64,000 nt of DNA from Siphonodentalium dalli (GCA_032622095.1 CP136061.1:200190244-200254243), one strand, 5' to 3'. Shown: positions 1-12,351, numbered from the stretch's first letter. The notes: generated from the sequence alone by a model not told the origin. Numbers and translations are program-made.

Positions 1-1644
1 GTTCCAGTTCAATATTGCATGATTTTAATGACTTTTGAGAGCCAATGTAGACATGACTATTGAATTATTTACTAGGGAGAATTTCCATGATTGAAAGCGA
101 CGCAAAGTAAAATTGGCTCACCAAAGTCAACTAAATCATGCAATATTGAGATGGGACAGGTGTTAACTAAGAAATATATCACAGGAATTGTTTTTCAGAT
201 CATATACAAAAAGTTCCCAAGTTTTAAACTGGTGATGTAAGTATAGAAAAAAAAGATTCCTATTCATTCATATGCAGGGAATGTTCATATAATAATTTCA
301 GCAAACACCTAAAATAATGTTTGTTGAACTAATCATTTGAACATTCCAAGTGAGCTATAGTAGTACATCAGTGAATATCATTTTCACAATCAGTCATTCC
401 ATGTGCTAATATTACACTAGGATTAAAATTTCAGCACAGAAGTAGTATTCTAAACGCTCTTAATTTATGCGGAGCACACACTAAGACTACTAGAATACCA
501 AACTCTTTAAAAGGAAATGCCCAATTTGAATTTTGGATTCTTAACCATGTAAAATTGCTATTGGTATTATATGTTCAAAGCTGGAAAACTTATTCAAAAT
601 ATTAATAGCTGGTCTGAACACTTGTCTCTATTTCTCGAACTACTGGAACGGACGTCAGTAGCACCAATCAGAACTCACTATTAGTATCACCATATAAAAA
701 AGTCTAAAAGACACAATTAAAGCATTAAAGAGATTCTGTTTCCCAGATGAGGATATCCCCATATAATTTGACATAATTATTCTGATGTGACTATTGAAAA
801 TGCCGCTATTGTACAATGTAATTCTCAATTGCAAAGTTCTGCATATATAAAACACAGTATATTATTGGTATTAAACCGTACTATGAAACATTGTGGCAAT
901 AATTTATCAAATATCATTGTTTCTACTCTACCAAAAAGCAAATGTGGCCATTGACATTGAAGTCATTGAACATGAACATAATTGACCATAGCAAAATATC
1001 AATGTCCTGTACACATTGTACTAATATGAACACTTACTATTGTATATTGCAATTGCAAACTTGGTCCACACCAAATCAAGTTATGTTGATAACAAGACAT
1101 AGTCTGCAAGCTTCTAATAATGGCCAGTACATGTATGTCAGCTCTAAAATAAAACATACATGGATATTAAATCAGAATATGGACTGTACAAGAAATTAAC
1201 ATATATGTATGCTGTCTCTAGTATATCAATCATGTGCACATACTTTAATATCATATCCGGTGTTGTCGCATGAGAAATATAAATGACACTGAATTTCCAA
1301 GTGTTTAAACCTTTCTTCCAACCACCTTTCAGGGGTGGTGCCAGATTCCCAGGTACAAGGACAGTCAGAAGGACCATGATCCCCGACGTGAGGAGGGCTA
1401 CATTGCAGAGTATCCCAATGGGGAGGGGGCTAACCCTTGTTGGTTGATCGATTGTTTATTCGAGGCATTGTCAAAAGATTGGAACTAATATACTTAGTAG
1501 CATGCCCACCATAAAACATATTTACATTATACATATATAAATATATATATACAAGTATCCACCCGTCAACAAAATAAACAATGCAAAAAAGAAACCACTC
1601 GCATATATAAGAGTCTATTAAGAGAATGCAGTGGCATAATATCA
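1..1644. other. No gene recognised; AT-rich intergenic sequence
   Basis: No open frame here resembles a known protein. At about 1580-1640 a short stretch (CTCGCATATATAAGAG, then AGAGAATGCAGTGGC) matches, in reverse orientation, the internal sub-repeat of the MITE that starts at 1645. It may be a fragment of another copy. Nothing else is identifiable. Confidence 0.5.
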
Positions 1645-1914
1645 TTAACACTTTCATGACGGGAGCTGCGCTGGGGCATTAAAGATCACGTGTCAGTGCA
1701 TTCTCTTATATATGCGAGTCTCGGTTCATCGGCTCGCATATTTAAGAGAAAGCATTGGTTTACAAGATCGAGGTAAATATTGTTAGACAAATTCATTCTA
1801 AAAATATGCAAGGTGCCCCATGGGTAATTTGCACATATGTATACCTGTATAAGAGAATGCATTGGCACAGGGATTTCGCAAAATTTCAGGAAGCTGCAGT
1901 CATAAAAGATTTAA
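1645..1914. mobile_element. piggyBac-like MITE, copy 1 (TTAA-flanked)
   Basis: A 270-bp non-coding element that begins and ends with TTAA. Its imperfect terminal inverted repeats read TTAACACTTTCATGAC on the left and, on the reverse complement of the right end, TTAAATCTTTTATGACTG. A related copy lies at 12352-12652 and shares both ends and the internal palindromic stretch GTGCATTCTCTTATATATGC. A TTAA target with termini beginning near CCC is typical of the piggyBac superfamily. No transposase is present. Confidence 0.6.
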
Positions 1915-3036
1915 TGCTACACTAAGTGAACCTTCAGACGACCACGATACAATTGTAAGTGGAAAGATTTCCGTCGTAGGAAGTAACCGATAGTTGGACT
2001 GCACATGCTCACGTCAAAAATATCAAGCACTGTTTGATTTTAGACGCGAAATCGTGGCGTATCCTTGGTTACCTCCACTTGCAACGTAATCGCAGTCGTG
2101 TGTACGTAAATTTGTAGCTGGAAATGACCGTATGGTAGTCAATCACATGCTTTAGGAACAACCTACGATATCATAATGTACGACGACATCGCAATCGTCT
2201 GAACAAACTATCCACGATCTCGTCGGGCCCGATTCCTCCACTTAAGATTAAATCGTGTTCGTCTGAATGTTCACTAAGGCAGCTCCCAATGAGTCCCGTC
2301 ATGAAATTGTTACACATTTACATATACTAGTAGGTCAACATAAAAAATAACTAATTAAAAAATAAAAGTTTAAGCCTATACATGCCGACCCCATATTTTT
2401 CTGATACTTGGTGTGAACAAGAAGGACTTTCAGTCATATCCTTGTCGTTAGACGCTTTGTATTATTACCGATGTCAAGCTTTGTTTAGACAGTGTCACAC
2501 TGAGTGTGTGTCTGTGTGTTGTGAATACAGGCCTTCCAAACAGTGAGTGATAAATAATTAAAATAAATTTTTTATTAATATTTACATATAAGACCTATTA
2601 ATAAAATATTTATTATAACTATTTATCAGGTCAAACACTGTCGATTGTTTGTTACGAACAACTATGTTCACACGCCAAACGCTGTTGTCATGTGCTACGA
2701 CCAAAAATATGGTTTAGTACAAACAATATCACGTTAAACAATTCAATTGGTTAAAATTTAAACAATTAGTTTTCCCAGTGTATGGTCGCAGCCGGTGTAG
2801 AGAAGGGCAATATACCACTCAAATGATTCGTTGCACGAAAATATATTAATATAACGAAAATAACATGAAAATAAATGTCGCAATGTCAATATGTCATCAT
2901 GTAGGCCTATATGTAGGTTATATAGAGGGTTCTATGCCATTAAATTTGCACAAAAGTTATTATGTCATTCAGAAAGGGATGTTCCTATTGCAAATATGTG
3001 ACTTGAAAACTTGGGCCGATATCAGTTAAATGGAGT
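1915..3036. other. No gene recognised; AT-rich sequence
   Basis: Nothing codes for a recognisable protein. Around 2390-2710 there is an AT-rich zone with loosely inverted ends (CCATATTTTT near 2390 and its complement near 2705). It could be an old foldback element, but the match is too weak to call. Confidence 0.45.
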
Positions 3037-3060
3037 GGGTCGGCGGGTAGGGTTCTCTAT

Positions 3061-3156
3061 TCCGAAGGTTCGCTATTCCGAAGGTTCACTAGTCCGAAGG
3101 TTCACTAATCCGAAGGTTCACTATTCCGAAGGTTCGCTATTCCGAAGGTTTTCTAT
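3061..3156 (+). repeat. Six 16-bp units at the left end of the recombinase element
   Basis: Six consecutive units of the form TCCGAAGGTTCACTAT, varying at the last bases (CGCTAT, CACTAG, CACTAA, TTCTAT). The array follows the terminal TCTCTAT and is mirrored by the array at 6306-6401. Short iterated subterminal repeats of this kind often serve as transposase-binding sites; that role is inferred here. Confidence 0.9.
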
Positions 3157-3448
3157 TATGGGAGTTTTTAACCAGAAATGAATCAAAATTTGCGCCCCCG
3201 TACATTTATACACCCCAATCTAATATCTAATTTGTCCCAGATGTCGGTTATTAATAGCAAGAAGACAGTATCAGTTTATCATTTTAATATTATAGAAAGT
3301 TGAAAACACAATGACTGAAATAAACTACGAGTTAAAGATGCAATCTACCCGAACTGGCAATCTGTACTTGAAAGAAACATCAACATTAAAATCAATACAA
3401 AGTCAGAATTGCAGTTAGGTCCATTCAGTGGTATTCTGCTATACATAG

Positions 3449-3608
3449 AGATTATCACTACAGTGAAGTGATCTGAGTCTCCATATCATGCCGAGTTGAG
3501 AAGGTGAGATCCCGGATCAGACGAGCTGCCACAGGCTGCGAGTCTGATCCGGGATTTCACCTTCTCAACGAGACGTGATATGGAGACTCAGATCACTTCA
3601 CTGTAGTG
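3449..3608. mobile_element. Foldback MITE nested in the recombinase element
   Basis: A near-perfect palindrome of about 160 bp. It opens with TTATCACTACAGTGAAGTGA and closes with the complement of that sequence near 3608, with arms of roughly 70 bp and a loop of about 18 bp around GAGCTGCCACAGGCTGCGA. No coding capacity. A degenerate part of the same family is recognisable at 19117-19180. Confidence 0.75.
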
Positions 3609-3879
3609 ATAATATGTTTATTATATGACAATTGAACTTTAAATAAGTCTTAGCTATTACAACCAACCTCCGATATTTCATGAGAAATATGCTGTCATTT
3701 ATGAGTAACGAACTAGGAACTATATTTTGTCAACAAAATATTTGGGGGAATTCCCTCGGGCGGAAGGATATCTGAATGTGCCCTGTGCGGAAGGATTTAT
3801 ACAAGCAGAGAAAATGTGAAGAGTTGAATTCAAATTTAATGAAGGAATAATTCAATCAACAACAACAATGTCACTATTG

Positions 3880-5669
3880 TCAGTCAGAATCAGATTCACT
3901 TTCGATGACCTGGATTCTTCTGCGTTTCACTCGAGTAACATCACCATAGTAGTTGTGCACAGTGATGGAACAATCTTTGATTGTGGCACCGTCGAACAAT
4001 CCAGCGACCGCACGTTTGTTGTCAACTTTCTCAACAGGCTGGTATGAATTTACTTGGCTTAATTGAATCGATTGCGAACTGATTCTGCCATCTGGGGAAC
4101 GCGATACCCTTTCCATACTGGAGCTACTAGTAGAAATGGAATGTGGCACTTCATTATCATGAGTATCTGCACTTCCAGCATCAGGAGGATTAACACTAAC
4201 ACTGACAGATCTGGAGGCATTACTTAGGATTTCACTCATATTCTGTTGCATCTGGTTGGATGCAACAGCATAGTTGTTTACACTTTGGATGTTTTTATGT
4301 CCTGAAAGCTGTTGAATTGTACTTGGATGTACTCCAGAATGAAGTAGTTTAGTGCAGGTTGTTTTCCGGACAGTGTGATTTGTTTTACGTCCAGGTAAGT
4401 TTGTTTTATCCGCCATAGTTTTCATTATTTTGTTAATTGAATGCTCACCAAGAGGCTGTTCCTTGTACCATAGGACCGATCCGTAACGTCGTTTGTGGTT
4501 AATTGCCAAATAGAATGGGCTGTCATCCATCTTCATGCTGTCTGGTCGACGAGCAGAATATTCCTTATATGCGTTCACCGGGCAATTTTCAGGCTCTTGT
4601 GGGGTGGCGAACTGTTTTGGTTTGAATGCCCGCTGTCATTGTTTGCGCCTGTCCTAGTTTTTGTTGCTCTCTCGCTGAATTCCAAATACTCCCTGCCACT
4701 CTCATCAACTTTCAAAATAACGTCACCCCATTTCATTTTACGGTTTTCGGTCCCAGGACGCAGACCGAACATCATTGTGTTTTGCAGCCATAATTTGTTC
4801 TGCAGCTGGATAGGACTTTTCAAGCCAATGCACCCTGATTCCTTCAACAGCTCCTCATCACGGAGTGTGAGCGGTTCTGACACATTTGGTTTCTGACCCA
4901 GCCCCTTCTGTTTCAACTCCTTTCGTTTCGATGCTAAGACGCTCCGCGAAGACTTGAATTCATAATCTGCCACGATATCGTGACGGTATTTCTTTTCACA
5001 AAGATACCTAGCAATTGATCGGTGGTAGCTAGTTAAAGTATCCGGCTCATAGTCGGTCCCATCGGCCTTTCGGACGGATAGCAAAAATGCAGATAAATAA
5101 TTGTCAAGCTGGCTTGCCGGCAGTTCCGTTACTGCTCTCATTTCGTTCTTCTGAATGAGCCATTGCCGAAACAGTCTTGAAGCAGATTCTGTATTCCTCT
5201 GCGTGTTTTTGTTTCGCATCTTTGCTTCAAATTCTGACACTTCTCTCTCCGATATATTAACAAATGTTGGTGCTTGCCTATTGTTGCTGTTAGTGTTATT
5301 ATTAATATAACTGTGACTGTGAATCTGATCACCTATCATGTCAATAGATGCTACCGGCTCCATCAAATCATTTGGGGAGGCAATAGTACTAGTACTGGTA
5401 TTTGGAATCATACTGCTAGCAGAGTCATCTAAACTGGTATTGGATAACAAAGATGTAGTTGTCTGGTTTATAACACTCTCTTGTGTAGCACTAGTAGCGA
5501 CAGCACTGGTGACAGGGATATCATTATCAAATCTTATGGTTGGAGTTAAACTATCCATATGATCATTAACTTCTAATCCTGTAAGCAGTGTCGAATCTAC
5601 ACTATCTGGAGAAGCTAAATCAATGTCAAAATCACCAAGAAACAGTCTTTCTAAATCGAAATCTTCCAT
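3880..5669 (-). pseudogene. DUF3504/KIAA1958-type tyrosine recombinase, frameshifted
   Basis: A minus-strand gene in two overlapping frames. The first covers 4575-5669, from ATG at 5669, and gives 364 residues. The second covers 3880 to about 4645 and gives the C-terminal part. The N-terminal 130 residues are Ser/Thr/Asn-rich and look disordered. After them comes an SAM-like DNA-binding region, then the catalytic domain: FGLRPGTENRK (first catalytic Arg), a TKTRTG beta-hairpin, NHTVRKT (the HxxR box), SGHKNIQS and NNYAV (the Tyr nucleophile). All the expected catalytic residues are present. The frames separate just after TKTRTG, about nt 4640, where the second frame has a stop immediately upstream, so a one-base indel is the simplest reading. 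The family comprises Crypton-derived proteins such as KIAA1958, QRICH1 and ZMYM2-4. It is the only gene in its element. Confidence 0.8.
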
Positions 5670-6305
5670 TGTTAAGCGAGTCGCAATTTTCTTATTTAAA
5701 TTATTTTTTACTTCGTAGCAGACGAAACGTCAAGTAAACCCGGAGCAATCGGAACACAAATCGAATACGTACCATATTTGTCTCTATGCGCATGCGCATC
5801 TACGCGGAGTACACTGTGCAACTAAAGAAACACACCGTCTTCCATATTTATTTTTAGGCGAAAATAGTTCCGGAGCGATTTAACGGAAAACCATCGCCAA
5901 ACAATGGTGGTATTTAGCGAAAATAATGACAGTCATATAGTAAAAGTAAGTTATAGCGCTCCAGTATTGATTGACCGTAAGAGCCCCACTGTTATAGTCC
6001 GTCTTTAGCATTTGGGACATTATATTAATCAAAATAACTCCTATGTAAATCATTTATAAATCAGATGATCTATTGAAGTTATGTCTACGTAAAATAACAC
6101 TTCCTAAAACTTCCTAGTCCTCAGCAGATAGACGACATATATGTCGTTCTACTCGCCAAAGGGTTAAATCTCAAGGAAACCCACGAAAACAAAAATCACA
6201 TTTATTTTTTTAATGTTTTAAGTTATTTCCTTCATAAAAAGAGTCTTCGTACTAAAGAACCCTCTCAATACTTTAGAATATAGAATTAACTTTTAAAATA
6301 ACAAA

Positions 6306-6401
6306 AACCTTCGGAATAGTGAACCTTCGGATTAGTGAACCTTCGGATTAGTGAACCTTCGGATTAGTGAACCTTCGGAATACGGAACCTTCGGAATAGA
6401 G
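6306..6401 (-). repeat. Six 16-bp units at the right end of the recombinase element
   Basis: Inverted counterpart of the array at 3061-3156: six units of the form AACCTTCGGATTAGTG, followed by the terminal AGAGACATGTTCCC and the GGGTCGGC duplication. The unit number and spacing equal those of the left end. Confidence 0.9.
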
Positions 6402-6419
6402 ACATGTTCCCGGGTCGGC

Positions 6420-8550
6420 TAGCAAATAATTACATACACAATATTTGTACCAAAATGAAGGCCTATGTGGCAGGTTTTTTGCACATTCATCTTATTGTTA
6501 TCTTTGATACATATATAATTGTATTATGTTTGTTGCCATTTAATATCCAACTTTACAGTCTGTTTGCTTTTTCACAAGTTAAATTGATTTATTATTTGTC
6601 CACCATGTCTAGCGTGCATTTCTAAATAGTAGCCTACCAATTGCAAATATCTGGCTTATTATTTCCATTTTTCAAAATTAAATAGTTTGACTTCATATAT
6701 GGATGTTCCTTATTTGCAGATATGATGCTACATCTGTCAAAAGAGTTCAACGATGAAAGTGGAAGTAAAAAAGAGTGATTGGTACCTGTACCGAAAGTGA
6801 AATAATTATACAATGTTACAAATATTTCTTTTAATTAAATTCATGGTGTTCATATTTCAAAATGTTCAATACATGGTATGCATTCCTCAATATGTGTTCT
6901 ATATCCTTGTGAAGTTTCAGTCCGCACGCTTGTTGATTATCGAGATTACCTGGATAACCCATATTGATTTTTTTGGGCAAACGTGCGTCTTCCCCTTTAA
7001 GGGGATGGCAAAGTCTGTTTCATAAAAAATGTCTGGAAACAGGCTGACAAAATTGGTATTTTTCACATAAAAGCAGACAGAAATAGAGATAACAACATGA
7101 AGATAATATATAGAGCATATATCGTTAAAGGAGGTTCCACGAATAGATGTGAGCTAAAAAGCTTTTTGTACCAGAAAAATGACTTTGAAACAGAGTATAT
7201 CTGCAATATTATGCCATTGTTTTGGCATTCAAATGTGAAAAACTATCACTTCAACAGTATCATTAGGCAGCCCATTATGATAAGTGACATACCGTTAAGA
7301 GCCAAGGAGCTATGCTTTCGATTAATGTTCACTGTATCGTTTGAAAAACGTCCGCTAAAACGTGTCAGTTTTTCTTGGGAGCCAGTCGCCATATTTCTAT
7401 TGTAAACACATGTTCATGATGTTGTTGTCATTTTTTAATTCGCGGCAGGTACATGAAAATCGACCAGAAAAGCAATTCGATCCTGCAATCAAGAAAGTTT
7501 ATGATATGAAATCGATGCTTTCAGTTTATTTAAGTTGTTGGAATTAATTTAGTTGCTTTATTACCCACGATTTATGAAGTGTTGTGCTGTTTACAGATGG
7601 AAATGTTGATATTTTATTTTTAGAATTTCCAGTCTATAGTCGAAAGCGAGATTACAAGATGTCGTATTATTACGCAAATCACATAAATAGAAAACTTACA
7701 TGTTTCACAATATTGTATTATTCTAAAATCAAATAGCCTATATAAAAACATATTTATGAATAGGAAAGTACCGTATTCTGACGAAATATGTCATATTTTA
7801 CGACGGACTCCTTGTGCGAGTTCACTTCCGGTCAATTCTATTTTGGTGCACTGGGATAAAAACATTGTGGAGAAAAATACGTTTAATGACATTTTAATGT
7901 AAATTAATCGAGAAATTGTCCGTTATCAGGTACAATCATATAGCTTATAACCCATATATATTGATGGGCATAATCAAAAGCTTGATCCCATGCGCGATTG
8001 TCTATACGGATCGATTTCCATTCGTAATCGTATTCTAGTATTGACGGATGAGTTTGTTTGTAATCATGGCCGCCCCGCCCCCATGGCATGTGTATCGGCT
8101 ATCGCAAAATAATGTTAGGATATTATGGTCTCCCATACCAAGAAAAATAGTTCCTAAGATTGTAAACAATGCAAATGGAGGACATTTTGCCATTATTCAG
8201 AATGACAGTACTATTTTCACAGGCAGGGTATTTGGGAAAGTTCTTGTTTTTCCTCAAAATGATGTCTCCTTGTCTCTAGCCAGATTCTTATAGGACCATT
8301 TTGACTGTTCAGTTTGTGCAAAAAGTTAACCATTGGAACTGGAGAAACGCCGTTTGGGGACATGATTGTCACACTACCGCGAGTAAATTCTAACAGCTAA
8401 AATTTCTCTACTAATTACAAGATCTTTGTTTATTATTGATTATTATGTGTGAAAAATATGAAGTTTATCCATTCTATGGCCGGTGAGTAATTATTGATCA
8501 TCTGGAGGTAGGGTGCAATCCGCGGTGGCCATCTTGACCAAACTTTGCCA
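6420..8550. other. No gene recognised
   Basis: AT-rich sequence. The longest open frames (about 100 codons near 7100-7405, and 80 near 8048-8293) show no motif, no repeat copy in the window and no splice context that I can support. I see no RNA gene. Confidence 0.45.
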
Positions 8551-8559
8551 TCCCCTTAA

Positions 8560-8935
8560 GCCACTTGGCGGTTTGCGCTCCAAAATACACATTAAATTCG
8601 CTTTTGAATTTTCCCCGGTATCGAAATAGGTCGATATACTTGAAATATCGGGCGGGGTTGGCGGTGGGTATGCTGTTAAAATATTCACCTCCGTCAAAAA
8701 CCGCCATAAACAGAAAGAATAATAAAATATAGGTCTACAGACTTTGTTTTTATTCCAATCAGAAATATGGCATAAACAGTATGTTATTGTCAAATGTTTT
8801 TCCTTTGTTATGTAAACAAAAAACATTACGTACAGAACCTAGCTTTTGTTTAGATCTGGATATGGTATACATAAAGAGCGTTATTTGTTACTGTTTTCCT
8901 GATATGGAAGTAATAAAGAGCGTTTATATCAATTG
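8560..8935 (-). repeat. Dispersed repeat, inverted relative of the 16.6-17.6 kb duplication
   Basis: On the minus strand this stretch aligns with the unit duplicated at 16594-17602. Shared landmarks include the GTCAAAAACCGCCA motif (near 8693 here), ATAAACAGAAAGAA, TATGTAAACAAA and the paired AATAAAGAGCGTT boxes (near 8870 and 8905 here). It is an old dispersed repeat of unknown class without coding capacity. Confidence 0.65.
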
Positions 8936-9292
8936 TATGTGATCAACAAATAGAATTGCGCTGTTTTAAAACTTCTGTGACACGAGGTTCTTGTTTACGT
9001 ACACCATCGTACCTCTAGACGACGATATACTATTTACGCGCCGATTATGTTTGGCATATGAACAAAACTATATATGTTTTAATATTCCTTCTGTTGATGG
9101 CGATTTGAACAAATATAAATATTTCTGCAACGAACGCCGCCCGTGCTTTTGAACTACCTTTCTACGACCAGTAGGCTATATGCCCCAGATAGACAATGAC
9201 CAAACCCATGGGAAGCGTACGTTTTCTCTATAAAATTAATGACAGATGTCATCAGCAAGTAGAAGGTATAACTGCAACTGAATTTGTTGTGT

Positions 9293-9329
9293 TCAAAGTT
9301 ACCCCAAGCATTGGGGTAACTTTGAACAG
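9293..9329. repeat. Perfect hairpin built from GTTCAAAGTTACCCC
   Basis: GTTCAAAGTTACCCC is followed after a short loop by its exact complement GGGGTAACTTTGAAC. The same motif recurs at about 16250-16300 (two direct copies plus a partial inverse) and near 17680. All three sites lie close to members of the dispersed repeat at 8.56 and 16.6-17.6 kb, so it may mark an element end. Confidence 0.6.
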
Positions 9330-9688
9330 CATCTGCACCCCATAAACACGCGTTTCAGTTAAACAATAAAACAGCCCAAACTCCTCGATTTGAGCGTGGT
9401 CACAGGTTCCTTGTGGTTCACTATTATATATGGACTGCATAGCCATACACCAGGTAAGAATGTAAACAAATATATAGGGGATATATACATTAGTAAGTAT
9501 ACCGTTGCTGAAATTTCTGTATAAAATGAGCTTTTATGTCAGATTCATATTTCTAGTTACAACACATTACTGCAAGTTAGTCAATTTGTCAGAACAGTCT
9601 ATTTTGTAACAGAAATGTGGTACTTTCGAAAATTGGAAAGATAATACTTGTTGCTTAATGTTTATTACCACATGTAGAAGTGATTATT

Positions 9689-10199
9689 GCCAAGCATGCA
9701 AATAGCGTGTCTGTCATTTCCATAATGAGGTCCCCAGAGGGTGAATTTAGTGACGCTACCCGCATAGCGCGCTAGCATCACTAAATTCACCCTCTGGATA
9801 CCTCATTCTGCTTAGGCCCTCCACTGCTATGGTAGACCTAGGATCAGATTGAAGTTCCCCAGTTGAAGTTGGTGATGTTCACCCATTGGGCACCTCAATT
9901 ATGCATTTTATCTGCTGCAAATTAGGGGAAAGAGAAACTTCCCAGCAGGGAAAACTAAAAACAACGTTAATTTGATGCAAATTAGGGGATATAGAAACTG
10001 AAGAGTAGTGGAAAATAAAAAAAATAAAAAAAACAATGTTAATTTGAGACAAAGATACTTCCTAGAAGATGAGGCCTAAGCAGAATGAGGTCCCCAGAGG
10101 GTGAATTTGGTGATGCTAGCCCGCTGTGCAGGATAGCATCACTAAATTCACCCTCGGGGGACCTCATTCTGCAAATGACAGGCACGCTATTTGCAGGCT
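9689..10199. mobile_element. Double-hairpin MITE
   Basis: The ends are inverted repeats of about 120-150 bp, starting CAAGCATGCAAATAGCG on the left and matching the reverse complement of the right end. Each arm is itself a hairpin: GAGGTCCCCAGAGGGTGAAT at 9726 and 10086 pairs with the complementary ends at 9802 and 10170. The octamer TGATTATT lies just outside both ends (9681-9688 and 10200-10207) and may be a target duplication, although the ends are not perfectly symmetrical. The middle contains two copies of GATGCAAATTAGGGGA or similar. No coding capacity. Confidence 0.6.
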
Positions 10200-10470
10200 T
10201 GATTATTACATAATTAGTCAAACTAATGCATTGGATCCGATTTCGACAAATAGAAGAAACACAGACTGAAAAAAAAAAAATAACTTTTATATTGCCACAT
10301 GTCAGTGATAATATAGGCCTATACAGATAATCAGTTATTTAGACTCCCCAGTGTTCTTCCATCTCTCTCACTTTATACATTCCCCTATTGTTAACAGCCT
10401 TTGGTTTGTCGATTTTTGTGGTAATTTATTGAGAGGTATAGAACTCTACATCTGGTGCCGATGGCCATTT

Positions 10471-12100
10471 TCATCCGACCTTCTTACATTTGGCCATGCT
10501 ACTAATTTTAACTCCAGATTCCTCCACCTGTTCTACTCTTCCTGGGAATGGTGATCCTTCATATATGAATGCAACAAAATCGCCAACGGGTAGACTTGCA
10601 ATATCTATACCACCATCTATGCTAGAAACGCTTTTCTCAGAAACTTCATCAGATTTGTCATCTATTTCGTCGCTTCTGGTGGGTGACAGCACGTCATCCC
10701 ATCTTCCAATGATTTAAGAAAATCTTCGTAGCTGATGCTACACCCTGGTGCAACGTTAATCTTCTTTCTTTTACGCGGTTTCTGACTTTCATTGTCAACC
10801 CCTCTCAACTTTTTCAACATTCCTACTACTGTGGTAGAAACAGATATTGACATATCCAAATTCCCATTGTCAGGCTCATTGCAGTCGCGATCTGGCAGGC
10901 GTAGTAAAACAGCATGTCGATCAAGGCGGCGATGCCGCATTTCTTAAATCCGGCTACTGTGACTGGAGCGAGCATCATTTTCATAGAGTTTGGAGCACAC
11001 CCTCTGAAGAAGTGCAGGGAATCTGTCTTTCGTCAGACAAGCCGTTTTGGTTGTCAAAGAAACTTTCCATTCTTCTAGTATCTTGCGCCAAACGCGCTTT
11101 AGTGGTCCGTAAAACGCTACGTCAAGCGGTTGCAGAAGGTGAGTGGATTAAGCTGGCAGGCATACGGACGAGATGTTGTGCTCCTCGGCCATTTTTAGAA
11201 CTTCAGGAGTAAAATGCGAACTAAGGTTGTCGCCGATCATAATCTTTCTCCCCTCTTTTCTTCTAGCGTCAGGAACAAGAAGGGTGCGGAACCAATCAGT
11301 GAAGATACAGCTGTCGAACCAACCGCTATTATATCTGGCTCCTCTTGGATCCCCCTCCGTCCAGGTGTTCCATATGTTCTCTGCTTTGTACACTGCGTAT
11401 GGGGGAGCATAGCCCCATCAGCCGATCCACAGAACATTAAAGATGTTGCAGATTTAGACGAATCCATGACACGTTCGGGGTATTTTATTCCCCGCTTAAA
11501 AATACATTTCTTTTGGCCAGGATCGTCCGCTAGGTTTGTTTCATCGTAGTTATATATGTTTTGAGGTGGTACAGGGGTTAAATTTCCTGAGCTATCTGTT
11601 ATACCGTTAACGTTGCAAAAATTATTAAAGAACTCATCAACATCGCCTTTTGAAACTCCCGCCCTTGCTCCTTTGATGTTGCTGCATGTTCGTTCGCTCA
11701 GATTCTGTTTGTGCCTCTTCATGAACAACCACGCCCATTCAATGCTTGGTAGGTTATTTGAAAACTTAAGTACTATCTTTCCCGATGAGTCAAGATAATT
11801 TTTCGCCATGATGCGAAGATCAAAGGTATCAAATGGAAATCCCCATTCGCTGACCACAGTGAGGTATTTGACAAACACGCTCTCTTCCTCGTCAGTGAAT
11901 ACGCAAGGTGTCCCAACATTTTGTTTATGTTTTTTTTAAATTTTATTATGAAGTGTTCCCACTGGGATGCCATATGTACGACTGGCCACTCGCATCGGCA
12001 TGCCTCCCTGAACAGACAACACCGCATCGTCAACTGCTGTGGATGAATAGCGTTGGTAGTCACGCCGTCCAATTTCTGACCGCTTATACCGGCGAGGCAT
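10471..12100 (-). pseudogene. Tigger/pogo-type (CENP-B-like) transposase, decayed
   Basis: A minus-strand relic of a pogo-superfamily DDE transposase. The likely start is ATG at 12100, just downstream of a good acceptor (TTTCTTTTACAG). Domains in order: an N-terminal psq-type helix-turn-helix ending VGTLHNKI; a CENPB-type region (EWAWLFMKRHKQNLSER, about 11700); then the DDE core with first Asp in NYDETNLADDPG, second Asp in IMIGDNLSSH and third in LLQPLDVAFYGPLK. A further C-terminal part near 10471-10692 contains FVAFIYEG...PFPGRVEQV. Damage: an in-frame TAA after HNKI, a one-base loss in a C-run near 11398, an in-frame TAA after CLPA at about 11148, and a frame change near 10930. It would catalyse cut-and-paste transposition at TA targets. 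I did not locate its terminal repeats. Confidence 0.8.
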
Positions 12101-12351
12101 CAGTCCTGTAAAAGAAATTGACAAGTGTTAGTGATATGAATGTTACATTCAGTAATCAATATGCTAGTCCACTGGCTGTATGTAGTCTAAATGGTGCATA
12201 TTTTCTGGCACTGGGTGTGAATCATCCATGGACGCTTAGTTGCCCAATGCCAAACGATATCACACGATTTGGGTTACACTGTTGTAAATATTTTCCATGG
12301 GCTTCAATGCTAATGTTTGTTGATGTGCACCGAAGGCCAAATTGAAAATGT

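Larger units (their letters stand above)
3037..6419 (-). mobile_element. TIR-bounded DNA element carrying a tyrosine recombinase gene
   Basis: The element spans 3045-6411 (3367 bp). It is flanked on both sides by the identical 8-mer GGGTCGGC (3037-3044 and 6412-6419), which reads as a target-site duplication. Both termini begin GGG and reach the shared TCTCTATTCCGAAGG after the same spacing, followed by six tandem 16-bp units in inverted orientation. Its only gene is a DUF3504/KIAA1958-type tyrosine recombinase on the minus strand at 3880-5669. A smaller foldback MITE is nested at 3449-3608. Cryptons, the known tyrosine-recombinase DNA transposons, normally lack terminal inverted repeats and an 8-bp duplication. 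Either this is a different kind of element, or a recombinase gene sits inside a cut-and-paste transposon. The boundaries are directly visible; the mechanism is inference. Confidence 0.8.

Noticed and set aside
2390-2712. Foldback element from loosely inverted CCATATTTTT ends
   Set aside because: The similarity is short and interrupted, and could be chance in AT-rich DNA.
3061-3156. Regular 16-bp repeats resembling a CRISPR-like array
   Set aside because: Units are directly contiguous without spacers and are mirrored at the other end of a transposon; the DNA is eukaryotic.
4495-5562. Plus-strand frames across the recombinase gene
   Set aside because: Antisense shadows; the minus strand carries all the catalytic motifs.
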